A stretch of 64,000 nucleotides of DNA from an uncultured Granulosicoccaceae bacterium (GTDB lineage: Bacteria; Pseudomonadota; Gammaproteobacteria; Granulosicoccales; Granulosicoccaceae). The stretch's first letter is position 1, and each line of letters starts with the position of its first letter. The notes beneath the pieces are model-generated. The model made no database searches. It was given only the letters and a program-made list of their open reading frames with translations, and was not told the origin of the DNA. Made by a program: the position numbers and the translations under genes. Of this stretch, positions 19,601 through 28,730 are shown in pieces. The DNA is taken from assembly GCA_938007995.1 (NCBI GenBank), contig CALLLW010000023.1, positions 124,001 through 188,000 on the forward strand. Direction: 5' to 3'.

Positions 19601-19958
19601 TTACCAGCGCGGCAGAATACAGGAAGAGTCCATGTTGTATGAGCATCGCAAGCATGATGGCTCGCTGCCAATTATCGGGGTAAACACTTTTACCAATCCA
19701 TCAGATACGCAGGAAGAACAGACAATAGAACTGGCACGCTCCACTACTGAGGAAAAGGAAAGTCAGATTGCACGGCTTCAAACTTTTAAAGATCAGCATA
19801 ATAATGAAGCAGATGCAGCACTTCAGAGAATTAAATCTGTGGCTATGAGCAATGGCAATATTTTCGCGGAGCTGGTTGATGCGGTGCAATATTGTTCACT
19901 GGGGCAAATTACAGAGGCACTGTTTGAAGTGGGCGGTGAATATCGCCGGAACATGTAG
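16677..19958 (+). CDS. icmF: Fused isobutyryl-CoA mutase IcmF
   Basis: This 1093-residue enzyme interconverts isobutyryl-CoA and butyryl-CoA with adenosylcobalamin. Order of parts: B12-binding domain at about 20-150 with the ligand histidine in DGHDAS (His39); a MeaI-like G-protein chaperone domain with P-loop [11 protein letters not shown] (residues 211-221); then the mutase barrel from about 550, with [40 protein letters not shown] and [14 protein letters not shown]. The fusion of chaperone and mutase in this order is diagnostic of IcmF as opposed to methylmalonyl-CoA mutase. It is divergent from the LiuR-thiolase operon across the palindrome, placing it in branched-chain acyl-CoA metabolism. 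Confidence 0.95.
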   Translation: MTTQTSSVVPITSSADLSAGEHRDVSVRFVTAASLFDGHDASINIMRRILQGAGAEVIHLGHNRSVAEIVTAAVQEDVQGIAISSYQGGHVEYFKYMVDMLRERGAEHIQVFGGGGGVIVSQEIEELQNYGVARIYSPQDGQKIGLQGMIDDMLSQCRFNPGEKAGSDLKRLGEDNFRNLPPLLTALESGCCASELKDQLHQHAVKVPVLGITGTGGSGKSSLTDELIRRFRIDHGDQLKIAILAIDPTRRKTGGALLGDRIRMNAIDHPNIFMRSIATRDAGGDVPAELDDMIAATRLAGFDLIIVETPGIGQGDAGIVSHSDVSLYVMTPEFGAASQLEKIDMLDFADVVAINKFDRKGAADALRDVAKQVQRNREDFSVAPDKMPVYGTMASRFNDDGVSALYGAILSLLNKNGLASSGGALTVTDTRHSTDESVIVPAQRSRYLAEIAETVRGYHEECEKQAQVATQHQQLTASQALMKNAGVNFDESGLTVLLDRCKQSLNVVNTQLLEEWPALADRYRADTFEVQIRDRTLATQLGHETLSGNTIRKVSLPSFSDQGDLLRWLLRENLPGYFPFTAGVFPFKREGEDPTRMFAGEGDPFRTNARFKALSEHSDAKRLSTAFDSVTLYGNDPDRRPDIYGKVGNSGVSIATVKDMQVLYDGFDLCDPNTSVSMTINGPAPTILAFYFNTAFQQQKARFEKDNGRAPDASELADIKKWTLANVRGTVQADILKEDQGQNTCIFSTEFSLKVMGDIQEYFVDNNVRNFYSVSISGYHIAEAGANPISQLAFTLANGFTYVESYLARGMHIDDFAANLSFFFSNGMDPEYTVMGRVARRIWAVAMRDKYGANDRSQKLKYHIQTSGRSLHAQEMAFNDIRTTLQALIAIYDNCNSLHTNAYDEAVTTPTEESVRRAIAIQLVINREWGLAKCENPNQGSFVIDELTDLVEEAVLLEFEKISERGGVLGAMETGYQRGRIQEESMLYEHRKHDGSLPIIGVNTFTNPSDTQEEQTIELARSTTEEKESQIARLQTFKDQHNNEADAALQRIKSVAMSNGNIFAELVDAVQYCSLGQITEALFEVGGEYRRNM

Positions 19959-19991
19959 TGGTTATATTGAAGAGTTCTTAAGGTAAAACTG

Positions 19992-20735
19992 ATGAGTGTA
20001 TTGGTAGTTACGGGAGCGAGCAGAGGAATAGGCGCGGCGACCGCAAAACTCGCAGTGTCCCAAGGCTATCGTGTTGTCGTTAACTACCTGGCTAATGAGC
20101 AGGCTGCCAACCAGGTGGTTGGCAGCATTGAGGCGGCAGGTGGATCTGCGATTGCAGTTTCTGCGGATGTATCACTTGAAGCTGATGTTGTGCGCTTATT
20201 TGAAGAGACACTATCCCGGTTTGGACAAGTCGATGCGTTAGTCAACAACGCAGGTATTCTTGGGCCTCATATGCCTCTGGAGGCTATGACTGTTGAGCGT
20301 ATCACTCGTGTATTTAATACCAACGTAATCGGATCAATGCTGTGCGCCCGCGAAGCTATAAAATTTATGTCTACCTCAAACGGGGGTGTTGGTGGGGGCA
20401 TTGTCAACGTATCTTCAATGGCTGCAAAACTGGGATCACCGTATGAGTACGTGGACTATGCAGCCAGCAAAGGGGCGATTGATTCGTTAACTAAAGGCCT
20501 TGCGATAGAGCTGGCGGAATGTGGGATACGCGTGAATGCAGTCAGGCCAGGAGTTATCCATACCGACATCCATGCATCCGGAGGTGAACCTGACCGGGTG
20601 GACCGGGTCAAACAAAATGTGCCGATGAAACGTGGTGGTACTACAGTGGAAGTTGCCCATGCAATTTTATGGTTGCTGTCGGCTGAAGCCTCGTATGTCA
20701 CAGGTGCTTTCATAGATGTATCTGGTGGTAGATGA
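19992..20735 (+). CDS. Short-chain dehydrogenase/reductase
   Basis: Classical SDR of 247 residues: cofactor motif VTGASRGIGAATAK, LVNNAGI, catalytic Ser in VNVSSMAAK, and YAASKG with the Tyr and Lys. The C-terminal YVTGAFIDVSGGR is typical. The loop after the second strand reads VNYLANE, which favours NADP(H), though weakly. It lies 33 bases after icmF and may be co-transcribed with it; the substrate is unknown. Confidence 0.88.
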   Translation: MSVLVVTGASRGIGAATAKLAVSQGYRVVVNYLANEQAANQVVGSIEAAGGSAIAVSADVSLEADVVRLFEETLSRFGQVDALVNNAGILGPHMPLEAMTVERITRVFNTNVIGSMLCAREAIKFMSTSNGGVGGGIVNVSSMAAKLGSPYEYVDYAASKGAIDSLTKGLAIELAECGIRVNAVRPGVIHTDIHASGGEPDRVDRVKQNVPMKRGGTTVEVAHAILWLLSAEASYVTGAFIDVSGGR

Positions 20736-20858
20736 CTTGTCTATGTAAACAGGCAGGTTGTGACGGTATGTAACATTTTTTGCTAGTTTACCCGTAACTT
20801 AAAAAATACTTATTTGCTAGGATGTCGCGTCGAATAGCGCACCTGATGGAGTCTTCAA

Positions 20859-21308
20859 ATGGAGGGACACGACGGGGAATTAAATTCCCTGATAAATGTA
20901 AAGCTCAATGTGGTAAACGTGAAAATGAGTCGTCAGATTGGTCAGGCAGTTCAGGCCATAGCAGATCTGAGGCTTCCTGAGTGGAGAATAATTTCTTTGC
21001 TGTCGTCTTCTGGCGGGATGAGTCAGGCAGATATACGCAGCAACATTGGCATGGATAAGGGGCAAATCAGCCGCACAGTTAAAACGATGGTTAGTAACGA
21101 GCTGATTCGATTCGACGGACAGGACGGGCAGGCGCGTAACGTTCGGCTGGCACTGACGAGTAAAGGCAAAGATATTCACACGCATGTTGATACCATCATG
21201 CAGAAGCACAAAGACCATGTGCTGGCGTCGCTGTCGAGCGATGAAAAACAATCGTTCTACAACAGCCTGCATCATATAGAAAAGTCCATTGATGCCTGGC
21301 GAGGTTAG
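20859..21308 (+). CDS. MarR family transcriptional regulator
   Basis: The 149-residue protein has a winged helix with MarR-like sequence: PEWRIISLLSSSGGMSQADI, then GMDKGQISRTVKTMVSNELI and the wing VRLALTSKGKDIHTHV. The N-terminal start is either ATG 20859 or a later methionine (MSRQIGQAV). MarR proteins repress genes and release DNA on binding a small ligand. It stands alone between an SDR gene and a GGDEF-EAL gene; the target is not evident. Confidence 0.88.
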   Translation: MEGHDGELNSLINVKLNVVNVKMSRQIGQAVQAIADLRLPEWRIISLLSSSGGMSQADIRSNIGMDKGQISRTVKTMVSNELIRFDGQDGQARNVRLALTSKGKDIHTHVDTIMQKHKDHVLASLSSDEKQSFYNSLHHIEKSIDAWRG

Positions 21309-21631
21309 GAGCTCTGGCAGCCGGGCTTTTTGCGCCAGCACACATGCCGCGCTCTGAAGCGGTAAAGCTTCTCTTGCTGACTTCCTTGGCTGGCATCCTC
21401 AGCTGGCGTCCCTGGCTAGCTTCTCCGGCTAGCCTTTCTGGATGGCTTCTTCGGTTATTGAGGCTGGCAAACCGGTCTCACCGCATATAACCGCTAATTG
21501 ATACAGTATTTCTGCGGTATCTATCGTTGAGTTAGCAATAATTTCGTTTAAATGTGACGGCAAGTCTGCTTTCCAGCCGGGTGATCGTATACGATGTGCG
21601 CCACTCACACCCTTCTTAGTAACAAGGTTGT
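21309..21631. other. Intergenic stretch with imperfect GGCTGGC/GGCTAGC repeats
   Basis: The 323 bases between the MarR gene and the GGDEF-EAL gene contain a run at about 21385-21450 in which TGGCTGGC, AGCTGGC, TGGCTAGC and CGGCTAGCC recur every 14-18 bases. A minus-strand frame crosses the stretch and enters the next gene, but I regard it as a shadow. I see no RNA gene or clear terminator. Confidence 0.4.
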
Positions 21632-24418
21632 ATGGCAGCACACCCCTCCGGAAGCGCACGACCGCGTAATTCAGCACTGAAAGATAGTCGCCTGACCTAT
21701 CGCGCCTGTACGCCCGGGTATGCAGAGTCTCTGCAGTTAATCTCTCCCGCCCAGTTAGTTGGGCAAACTGATTTTGATTTTTTATCAGATCGCAGTGCGG
21801 CATTGGTTTACGCTGCCGAAAAACGTGTGCTTGAGTCTGGCATACCTGAAATTACCGCCGGAGAAATTTTAAGTAAGAGGACAGCAGGGAAGTACTTCGT
21901 CCGCAGTCCTGTACTAAACAGCTCAGGCGAGATCACGGGTATTGAGATCGCTGTTGTGAGTATTGACGATCTTCATCGCAGTTATCAGTTATTGCTTGGT
22001 ACTGAGCTGCAGTTACGCGATGTGATAAATCAGTCGCCGTTCGGCTTGCTGATACACAGACACCACGAGCTTATCTATGTCAACGCCAGCTGGCTTGAGC
22101 TCATGGGCAGTGCCGGAGTGCTACCAAGCAAAGAAGAAATAAAAAAACTCGTTGAAGGTACGCACGGCGATTTCAAGTTGATTCGCTCTGTTAACGCCGC
22201 TGATATGGAGCAGGATCTGCGTTTGCAGTCGCGCGCTATAAAATGGAATGGCGGTGACGCGACAGCTGTCTATTGTGTGCCGGGACAAGCGGCCAATGCG
22301 TTACTGAATGAAAGCTCGGCTGCAACTAACGATACCAATGCTGCGAGTGCGGGTTTTATCGAGAAGCGCTCGGGCCACAGACGTACCAGCGAGATTCCAG
22401 AGCAGGACTCAAAAGTCAGCTCAGGACAGAGTTTTGAAATAGAATTTTTTGATAGTGCAAGGCACCCGATTCTTATTTGTAATAACTGGGTGCCGCTGCG
22501 AGCCAATGCTGCAGCGAGCTCGCTGCTTAAAAAGACTGCCGACAATAGCTATGAAACCGTGGCTTCCTGGTTCAGTGATAAGGATCGCGCCAGGGTGGAA
22601 GCAGTGCTTCACGAAGCAAGAAGTGCGGAAGATGGCGTGACGGTGAGCTTGCACAATGAGGCCAGTTCATACCACGCATTTATCAGCGCAGTGCACAAGG
22701 AAGGCAATCGCCTTGCCTACATTACCTTGCTGCCAAAAGCAGAGAGTCAACTGGAACTGGATCTTTCAGTGACGAGGCTAAAAGACTATGTGTCTGCGGC
22801 TGCAGATTTTTGGTGGGAAATGGACAATCAGTACCGGATGACGCACCTTTCTATGGAAATGAAAGACTTTCTAGGCGTGGAAACGGCGCAGTTGCTGAAT
22901 GTTCCGCTGGAATCTTTGATCACCAGGCATGTCAGTGAGGACGATCAGGCTGAGTGGAAGGTGTTGGTGGTCGATCTGAACAAGCATTTACCTTTTCGAG
23001 ACCGTGAGTATCTCTGGCAGCATAAAGATGGAGAAAAGCGAGTTGTACGCTTGTCTGGTGTGCCGGTATTTAATTCGGAAGAACAGTTTGTCGGGTATCG
23101 CGGGATAGGGTGGGACTGCACGGCGCGGTACCACAGTGCAAGTATTGTCGCTTATCACGCCAGCCATGATTCATTGACCGGTCTTGTCAATCGTCGGGAG
23201 TTTGAATCGCGTTGTGATGATGCCATCGCCAGAGCCGCTGACGCCAGGCAGGTGTTATGTTTTATCGATCTTGATAACTTTAAGCGTGTAAACGACTCGG
23301 CCGGGCACCTCGCAGGTGATGAATTATTAAGGCAGCTCTCAGCTTTGTTTACCAGTCTGGTGAGAAAAAGTGATGTTTTGGCTCGACTGGGAGGTGATGA
23401 ATTTGGCTTGTTGATTTATGACGTCGGACTACAAGAGGCAATGCGGCTCACAACACAGTTGCGTGCGGAAGTTGAAAGTTTTCAATTTGACTGGGAAGGT
23501 CAGCAATTCTCTGTGGGTGCCAGCATCGGACTGGTTATGATTGATGAGCAATGGACTACGCGTTCAGCATTGTTTGGTGCAGCAGACGCCGCGTGCTACG
23601 AGGCAAAGCATAGAGGTCGAAATCAGGTAGCGGTGTACGATCAGGCTCAGGGGGCTGGCAGCCGTAAGCGAGATGTAAGCTCGGATCAATTCGTCAAGAG
23701 TGCTATCGAGCAACGAAAAGTAAAACTGGCAATGCAGCGTATTGTCTCTTGTACAAAAGCTGCTGATTCCGGCTCTGGAGTAGAAATTCTAATGCGTGTG
23801 CCATCGCCAGATGGCGCGCTGTTGTTACCGGCAGCCGTGATTCCACTTGCAGAGCGTTACGGTTTGTCGATTGAGCTGGATAAAATCATTGTTGAGCTAA
23901 CGCTCGATTGGCTGCAGTGCCAGCCACATGTGGCTGACGGGCTTGATATATGTTGTATTAATTTAAGCGGGCTGTCGGTCAGCGATAAAGGTTTTCTGGA
24001 ATTTCTAAAGAAGGCGCTGAGCGCAACAGCGGTTGATACTTCTATTCTTTGTTTTGAGGTGAGTGAGTCGGCAGTTAGTACCACCCTGACCGCAGTATCA
24101 CAATTTATGGAAGAAATTGCAGAGTTCGGTTGTAAGTTCTCGATAGATGATTTCAGTGGATCAATTAACTCGTTCAACTATCTGAAAAAGCTGCCGGTGT
24201 CTTTTGTAAAAATTAATCGAAAGCTGGTTCGTGCAGTTCTGGATGATCCGGTTCATTACACCATGGTGCGATCAATCAATGAAGTCGCTCAAACCCTGGG
24301 TAAGCAAACGATAGCTGAGTCCGTTGAATCGGCTGATGTGCTGGCAAAGCTGCGGGAACTGGGCGTTGATATGGCGCAGGGATACTACATCTCTGCGCCA
24401 GAGTTGATCGACTTCTAG
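21632..24418 (+). CDS. PAS-GGDEF-EAL cyclic-di-GMP signalling protein
   Basis: The 928-residue cytoplasmic sensor has PAS-like domains at about residues 20-110, 120-220 and 385-505, a GGDEF domain (about 515-680) and an EAL domain (about 690-928). The cyclase site is complete (ARLGGDEFG, Gly587-Phe591) and the inhibitory RxxD site is present five residues before it (Arg578, Asp581). In the phosphodiesterase domain the glutamate of EIL (Glu718), INLS, CFEVSES, SIDDF, VKIN and the AQGYY glutamine region are kept. The loop-6 motif DFGTGYSS is replaced by DFSGSINS, so hydrolysis may be weak. No membrane segment is seen. It is probably a single-gene unit. Confidence 0.93.
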   Translation: MAAHPSGSARPRNSALKDSRLTYRACTPGYAESLQLISPAQLVGQTDFDFLSDRSAALVYAAEKRVLESGIPEITAGEILSKRTAGKYFVRSPVLNSSGEITGIEIAVVSIDDLHRSYQLLLGTELQLRDVINQSPFGLLIHRHHELIYVNASWLELMGSAGVLPSKEEIKKLVEGTHGDFKLIRSVNAADMEQDLRLQSRAIKWNGGDATAVYCVPGQAANALLNESSAATNDTNAASAGFIEKRSGHRRTSEIPEQDSKVSSGQSFEIEFFDSARHPILICNNWVPLRANAAASSLLKKTADNSYETVASWFSDKDRARVEAVLHEARSAEDGVTVSLHNEASSYHAFISAVHKEGNRLAYITLLPKAESQLELDLSVTRLKDYVSAAADFWWEMDNQYRMTHLSMEMKDFLGVETAQLLNVPLESLITRHVSEDDQAEWKVLVVDLNKHLPFRDREYLWQHKDGEKRVVRLSGVPVFNSEEQFVGYRGIGWDCTARYHSASIVAYHASHDSLTGLVNRREFESRCDDAIARAADARQVLCFIDLDNFKRVNDSAGHLAGDELLRQLSALFTSLVRKSDVLARLGGDEFGLLIYDVGLQEAMRLTTQLRAEVESFQFDWEGQQFSVGASIGLVMIDEQWTTRSALFGAADAACYEAKHRGRNQVAVYDQAQGAGSRKRDVSSDQFVKSAIEQRKVKLAMQRIVSCTKAADSGSGVEILMRVPSPDGALLLPAAVIPLAERYGLSIELDKIIVELTLDWLQCQPHVADGLDICCINLSGLSVSDKGFLEFLKKALSATAVDTSILCFEVSESAVSTTLTAVSQFMEEIAEFGCKFSIDDFSGSINSFNYLKKLPVSFVKINRKLVRAVLDDPVHYTMVRSINEVAQTLGKQTIAESVESADVLAKLRELGVDMAQGYYISAPELIDF

Positions 24419-24624
24419 CAAGCCGTACCGAATTCGGGTGACAAACTTTTAAAGCCACAGTCTTCGCAGGTAAGACCTGCGTCGAATCCATGCTTAATCA
24501 ACAACGGCAACACAGCACAGGCTGCTGTGTGCTTCGAGCTGTGTTGCTGTGCTTTCTAACAGCTCGCTGGTATATGAAACGGCGCGATAGCAATAGATTT
24601 AAACCTGCTGCTGGTCCTTCATCT

Positions 24625-26172
24625 TCACGACCCTGTGCTGCTCGCGCCAGTGGCTGACTCTTTACCGGAGGTGGAATTACTACTGTTATCAGGGGTGCCT
24701 CTGCGCCATCGATGATATCGCTCGAGTACCTTTAAAATAAACTGTGGTGCGTGTTCGCGTTGCCAGTTGCCAGCGACAGCTTTGTTTGCCTCAGACATCG
24801 TTGGGTATGTGTGTATTGTTCCGAGTATTTTTTTCAAACCCAGTTTGTATTTCATCGCAGTGACAAATTCTGTTAGCAGGTCACCTGCATGTGCACCAAC
24901 TATTGTGACCCCCAGTATTTTATCCTTACCCGGTTTGGTGAGTACTTTGACAAAACCGTGATCTTCACTGTCTGCAATTGCTCGATCAAGATCGTCAATA
25001 CCGTAGGTAGTTACCTCGTAAGGAATATTTTTTTCTTTCGCTTCTGACTCATTCAGGCCGACTCGCGCTACCTCCGGATCGGTGAATGTTGCCCATGGAA
25101 CAACCGAGTAATCAGCCTTGAATTTTTTGAATTGTCCGAACAGGCTGTTTACCGCTGCATACCAGGCCTGGTGTGATGCTGTGTGGGTGAACTGGTAGGG
25201 GCCGGTGACATCGCCAACAGCATAAATGTTATCAAAGTTGGTGCGAAGAAAGTCATCAGTTTCCACTGTGGTGTTCTTGCGTAGTGTTACACCAAGCTCT
25301 TCAAGCCCGAAGCCTTCCACATTGGGCTTTCTGCCTATCGCAACTAACATGGCGTCGAACGGAATTTCGACGGTGCTGCCGTTTTGTTCGCATACCAGAA
25401 ACTGTTCTGCCCCCTTTTTGCAGGAGACCGCTTTGGTGTCTGTGAGAACATTAATGCCCTCGTTGATAAATTTTTCCTTTACCAGAGAGGAAATTTCTTC
25501 GTCTTCACGGATCATTATCCGTGGTCCCATTTCGACCTGGGTAACTTCACTGCCTAAACGGGAAAAAGCCTGAGCCATCTCGCAGCCAATCGGGCCGCCA
25601 CCGAGAACGATAAATCGTTTCGGTTGCTCTCTTAGCGCCCATACGTTATCGGAGGTATACCAGGTAACCTGATCAAGGCCTTCGATTGGAGGCACGAAAG
25701 GTCTGGCGCCAGTAGCAAGGATTATATTACGTGCTGTTATCTTCTGGCCGTTGACTTCAACAGTCCATGGATCAACAATTTTGCCTTCTCCTGAGACACA
25801 GTCAACGCCGAGGCCGGTGAATCGTTCTACAGAATCATGCGGCTCGATCTTTTTTATAACATCCTGCACGCGTTCCATTACATCAGAAAACTCGAAATCT
25901 GCACTAGCGCTTTTTATGCCGTATTTATTCGAGTTTTTCACATCATGCAGAAACCGGGCACTCTTGATTAGTGCTTTTGATGGTACGCAACCTGTGTTGA
26001 GACAGTCGCCACCCATCTGGTGTTTTTCGATCAGTGTTACCCGGGCTTTGACGGCGGCGGCGATTAGCGCCGCAATCAATCCACCTGAACCTGCACCGAT
26101 GACGATGATGTTAGTATCAAAACTGTTGGGTGGGTTATGCAACGGTAGCTTTCCTGTTTTTGTATAGTTCAA
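24625..26172 (-). CDS. FAD-dependent disulfide oxidoreductase (mercuric reductase-like)
   Basis: This 515-residue flavoprotein of the class I pyridine nucleotide-disulfide family has FAD motif VIGAGSGGLIAALIAAA, the redox pair Cys57/Cys62 in GGDCLNTGCVPSKALI, the NAD(P) motif IVLGGGPIGCEMAQAF, and YAVGDVTGPYQFTH. It lacks the N-terminal heavy-metal domain and the C-terminal vicinal cysteines of true mercuric reductase, so mercury reduction is unlikely. The C-terminus ends in a Ser/Thr/Gly-rich tail. Its first 38 bases overlap the TVP38 gene upstream, so the two are made together; such pairs are common in proteobacteria, with unknown joint function. Confidence 0.88.
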   Translation of the reverse strand: MNYTKTGKLPLHNPPNSFDTNIIVIGAGSGGLIAALIAAAVKARVTLIEKHQMGGDCLNTGCVPSKALIKSARFLHDVKNSNKYGIKSASADFEFSDVMERVQDVIKKIEPHDSVERFTGLGVDCVSGEGKIVDPWTVEVNGQKITARNIILATGARPFVPPIEGLDQVTWYTSDNVWALREQPKRFIVLGGGPIGCEMAQAFSRLGSEVTQVEMGPRIMIREDEEISSLVKEKFINEGINVLTDTKAVSCKKGAEQFLVCEQNGSTVEIPFDAMLVAIGRKPNVEGFGLEELGVTLRKNTTVETDDFLRTNFDNIYAVGDVTGPYQFTHTASHQAWYAAVNSLFGQFKKFKADYSVVPWATFTDPEVARVGLNESEAKEKNIPYEVTTYGIDDLDRAIADSEDHGFVKVLTKPGKDKILGVTIVGAHAGDLLTEFVTAMKYKLGLKKILGTIHTYPTMSEANKAVAGNWQREHAPQFILKVLERYHRWRRGTPDNSSNSTSGKESATGASSTGS

Positions 26173-26824
26173 TTAGTTTCTTCGCAACAATTGGAAAAAT
26201 GCCGAGCAGTGCGAATGCAGCAAGCAGCGAAGGAGATAAGATGTCTTTGAGAGAATCTATTTGTGCGAGTTGATTGCCAGCGTTAACGAAAACGGCAGTA
26301 CCGGGCAACATGCCAACCTGACTAACCAGTGCGAAAGCTAGAGTCTTTAAGGTAGTCAGTCCCATCAGTAGATTGACTGCAAAGAATGGAACCACCGGAA
26401 TCAAACGCAGCGTAAACAGATAGAAAACGCCTTCTTCCTCTATACCTTTATTAATCGTTTGTAGGTAGGACGAGAATTTTTTCTGCACGCCATCACGAAA
26501 CATAAAGCGTGAAAAGAGGAATGCCAGTGTTGCGCCGATTGTCGATGCAAAGGATACGAGTATAAGGCCAGTTAAAAATCCGAATATTGCGCCGGCTGCA
26601 AGCGTCATAATGGACGCCCCCGGAAGTGATAGTGCGGCTACCGCTACATAGATGATAAAGAATCCGGATACAGCGACCAATTTGTTTTCAGCGGCGTAGT
26701 TGACGAGCAACTCATGTTTGGATTTAAGATAATCCAAAGATAGATACTGGCCAAGATCGAACACGAAGAACGCGGCGATCAAAGCGATCACTGCGATAGC
26801 TATTATTACTTTGATATTTCTCAT
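26135..26824 (-). CDS. TVP38/TMEM64 family membrane protein
   Basis: The 229-residue inner-membrane protein of the DedA/VTT superfamily has FIIYVAVAALSLPGASIMTL, GAIFGFLTGLILVSFASTIGA and LRLIPVVPFFAVNLLMGLT, the last containing the family's re-entrant loop with conserved R and P residues. The start is ATG 26824 (MRNIKVIIAIAVIALI); a frame reaching 26986 adds 54 non-membrane residues and is not used. VTT proteins handle lipids or small solutes across the membrane. It overlaps the oxidoreductase gene. Confidence 0.87.
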   Translation of the reverse strand: MRNIKVIIAIAVIALIAAFFVFDLGQYLSLDYLKSKHELLVNYAAENKLVAVSGFFIIYVAVAALSLPGASIMTLAAGAIFGFLTGLILVSFASTIGATLAFLFSRFMFRDGVQKKFSSYLQTINKGIEEEGVFYLFTLRLIPVVPFFAVNLLMGLTTLKTLAFALVSQVGMLPGTAVFVNAGNQLAQIDSLKDILSPSLLAAFALLGIFPIVAKKLIELYKNRKATVA

Positions 26825-27098
26825 GGATATAGGTTTTCTTGTTGTTCTACTTGACTGTCGTAAGCCGACAACGTTACTGGCGAGATGGCACAGACCTGGC
26901 ACGTGGTTGGCATGCACCGAGTATACCGTTCGATGACCAACACAAGGGTTAGTTCCTCTGTGATCCGGCGTGAAACCCGGGCGCATAGTGCTGTTCGTCA
27001 GAAAATGGTTAGAAATTAAGCCTTATGTCAGTCCTGATCAGGCACAAGCACACACATTTCTCCGCACGGTGAAGAAACAGTTATAGTAATGCTCACAT

Positions 27099-28187
27099 TT
27101 AATTAGCATTTAAGGCTTGTTGGACTGTTTCCGGATCAGCGTTGCCCCCGGAAATGACACAAATGACCGTGTCACTGTCAATTTTATCTGCATGAAATAA
27201 TGCTGCGGCCAGTGCCACTGCACCTCCAGGTTCGGCAACGACTTTTAGGAATCGCATTGCCGTAGCCATCGCCCGCAGAGCTTCCTGGTCGGTAACTGCG
27301 ATACCGGTGGCACAAAGACGCTGGATTATTGGAAAGCTCAGCTCACCCGGAGAAGGCGTCACGATGGCGTCACAAATCGAATGGCTCTCAGTATTGGTGC
27401 ATTCACGGTAGCCACTTTTTTGTGATCGGATAACATCATCATAGTTCTCCGGCTCTACTGGTTTGACTCTGATATTCGGCGCGTTTTTCTCAAGACTCAG
27501 GGCGATTCCCGAAGTCAATCCACCACCGCCGCAGCAAACGAGTGCTTCGGCTTCGTCAACACCGGCACACCGAGCCTGTTCGGCGATTTCCAGACCGCAG
27601 GTACCCTGGCCTGCAATAACCTCTTTGTTGTCGTAAGGTTTGATCAGATAGAGTCCGCGTTCATTGGCAAGCTTTTGACCGATAAGCTCTCGGTCTTCGC
27701 CACCTGGTCGGTCGTAGAGCACCACATCGGCCCCGTAAGCGCGGGTGTTTTCTATTTTCAGCAAGGGTGCATTATTGGGCATGATGATAGTTGCAGCTAC
27801 TCCCGCTTTGTATGCTGCATAAGCAACACCCTGAGCGTGATTGCCCGAGGAATAGGCAATCACCCCAGCGTTACGCTGTGCCTCAGTTAGCCTGGTGATC
27901 GCTGAAGTGCCGCCTCTGAACTTAAATGATCCGGTGTGTTGCAGGCATTCCGCTTTCACCAGAATTCGTCTGCCGGCTTGTTTATTCAGCAACGCACTTT
28001 CCAGTAACGGGGTTTTTACGGTGTGACCCTGTAGCCTGGCTTGTGCGTCGATGATATCTTGATACGAGACTGCTTCTTTCAATTCAGCATCTTTTGGTTT
28101 ATTGCCCGGGCACATCTTGCAGTATTGCAGTGTGCTTGTCGAATAGCGAACAGGAGGCATTGATATGATCAGCAGCGTTTTATGCAC
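27099..28187 (-). CDS. Threonine/serine dehydratase-like PLP enzyme
   Basis: Fold-type II PLP enzyme of up to 362 residues. It has the PLP lysine in CLQHTGSFKFRGGTSAI, the loop YSSGNHAQGVAYAA, the phosphate-binding GGGGL in LVCCGGGGLTSGIALSL, and EPGGAVALAAAL. No ACT regulatory domain follows, so it is of the catabolic, serine-racemase or EutB kind. The likely start is the internal methionine near 28115 (MCPGNKPKDAELKE), because the first 24 residues look non-native. It is divergent from, and nearly touching, the ectoine synthase gene; EutB-type dehydratases act in hydroxyectoine breakdown, which makes an ectoine link possible. Confidence 0.83.
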   Translation of the reverse strand: MHKTLLIISMPPVRYSTSTLQYCKMCPGNKPKDAELKEAVSYQDIIDAQARLQGHTVKTPLLESALLNKQAGRRILVKAECLQHTGSFKFRGGTSAITRLTEAQRNAGVIAYSSGNHAQGVAYAAYKAGVAATIIMPNNAPLLKIENTRAYGADVVLYDRPGGEDRELIGQKLANERGLYLIKPYDNKEVIAGQGTCGLEIAEQARCAGVDEAEALVCCGGGGLTSGIALSLEKNAPNIRVKPVEPENYDDVIRSQKSGYRECTNTESHSICDAIVTPSPGELSFPIIQRLCATGIAVTDQEALRAMATAMRFLKVVAEPGGAVALAAALFHADKIDSDTVICVISGGNADPETVQQALNAN

Positions 28188-28199
28188 CGGGATGGAATA

Positions 28200-28586
28200 A
28201 TGATTGTTAGAAGTGTTGAGGATTTAAAGGCATCTGGCGGCTACGCGGAAAAAGCTGGAGTCTGGAGCAGTGCCAGATATTTGCTGCGTAGTGACAACGT
28301 GGGCTTTACGCTAACCATGACAACAGTGGCCGCAGGGCAATTGATTGAACTTGAATACAAGAACCATGTAGAAGCCAATTTGATTATCGAAGGCAATGCC
28401 GAGCTGACTGACGTTTGTGTCAATCAGACCTATCGGCTCGGGCCGGGTGATATGTATGCGCTCGATCAGCATGACCGACACAGACTGAAAGCGCTCAGTG
28501 ATCTTAAAATAGTTTGCGTGTTTACACCGGCGCTGGTCGGCAATGAAGTACACGATGCCGACGGCTCCTACCCGTTGCGTGGGTAG
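28200..28586 (+). CDS. ectC: L-ectoine synthase (EctC), stand-alone
   Basis: EctC is a cupin enzyme that closes N-gamma-acetyl-diaminobutyrate to ectoine. The protein is 128 residues from ATG 28200 (MIVRSVEDLKASGG), the family's usual length; a frame from 28182 adds six residues. Typical stretches are LLRSDNVGFTLTMTTV, LEYKNHVEANLIIEGNAELTD and GPGDMYALDQHDRHRL, which carry metal- and substrate-binding residues. No ectA or ectB is beside it; the neighbours are a divergent dehydratase and an acyltransferase. It may make ectoine from imported precursor, run the reverse reaction, or act elsewhere. Confidence 0.85.
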   Translation: MIVRSVEDLKASGGYAEKAGVWSSARYLLRSDNVGFTLTMTTVAAGQLIELEYKNHVEANLIIEGNAELTDVCVNQTYRLGPGDMYALDQHDRHRLKALSDLKIVCVFTPALVGNEVHDADGSYPLRG

Positions 28587-28730
28587 TGGGCGCCGGGCGG
28601 CACAGTATTTCGAGTTTTTGAAGGCATATCACTGTATGCAACCGTGTTTAGTTACACCACTATTTGCATGGGATAGAATTGCGCTGTAAGTCCGAAGTGG
28701 TATCCGGTTTCATAAACATCCACACTTTTC

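Noticed and set aside
21429-21803. Minus-strand 124-codon ORF
   Set aside because: It overlaps the conserved PAS start of the GGDEF-EAL gene by 170 bases and has no ribosome site or family features.
24505-24560. Terminator after the GGDEF-EAL gene
   Set aside because: AACACAGC and GCTGTGTT can pair, but the stretch is a run of CTGTG-like repeats with several alternative pairings and no T run.
24625-26172. Mercuric reductase (merA)
   Set aside because: The FAD disulfide core is present, but the N-terminal metal domain, C-terminal cysteine pair and mer neighbours are missing.
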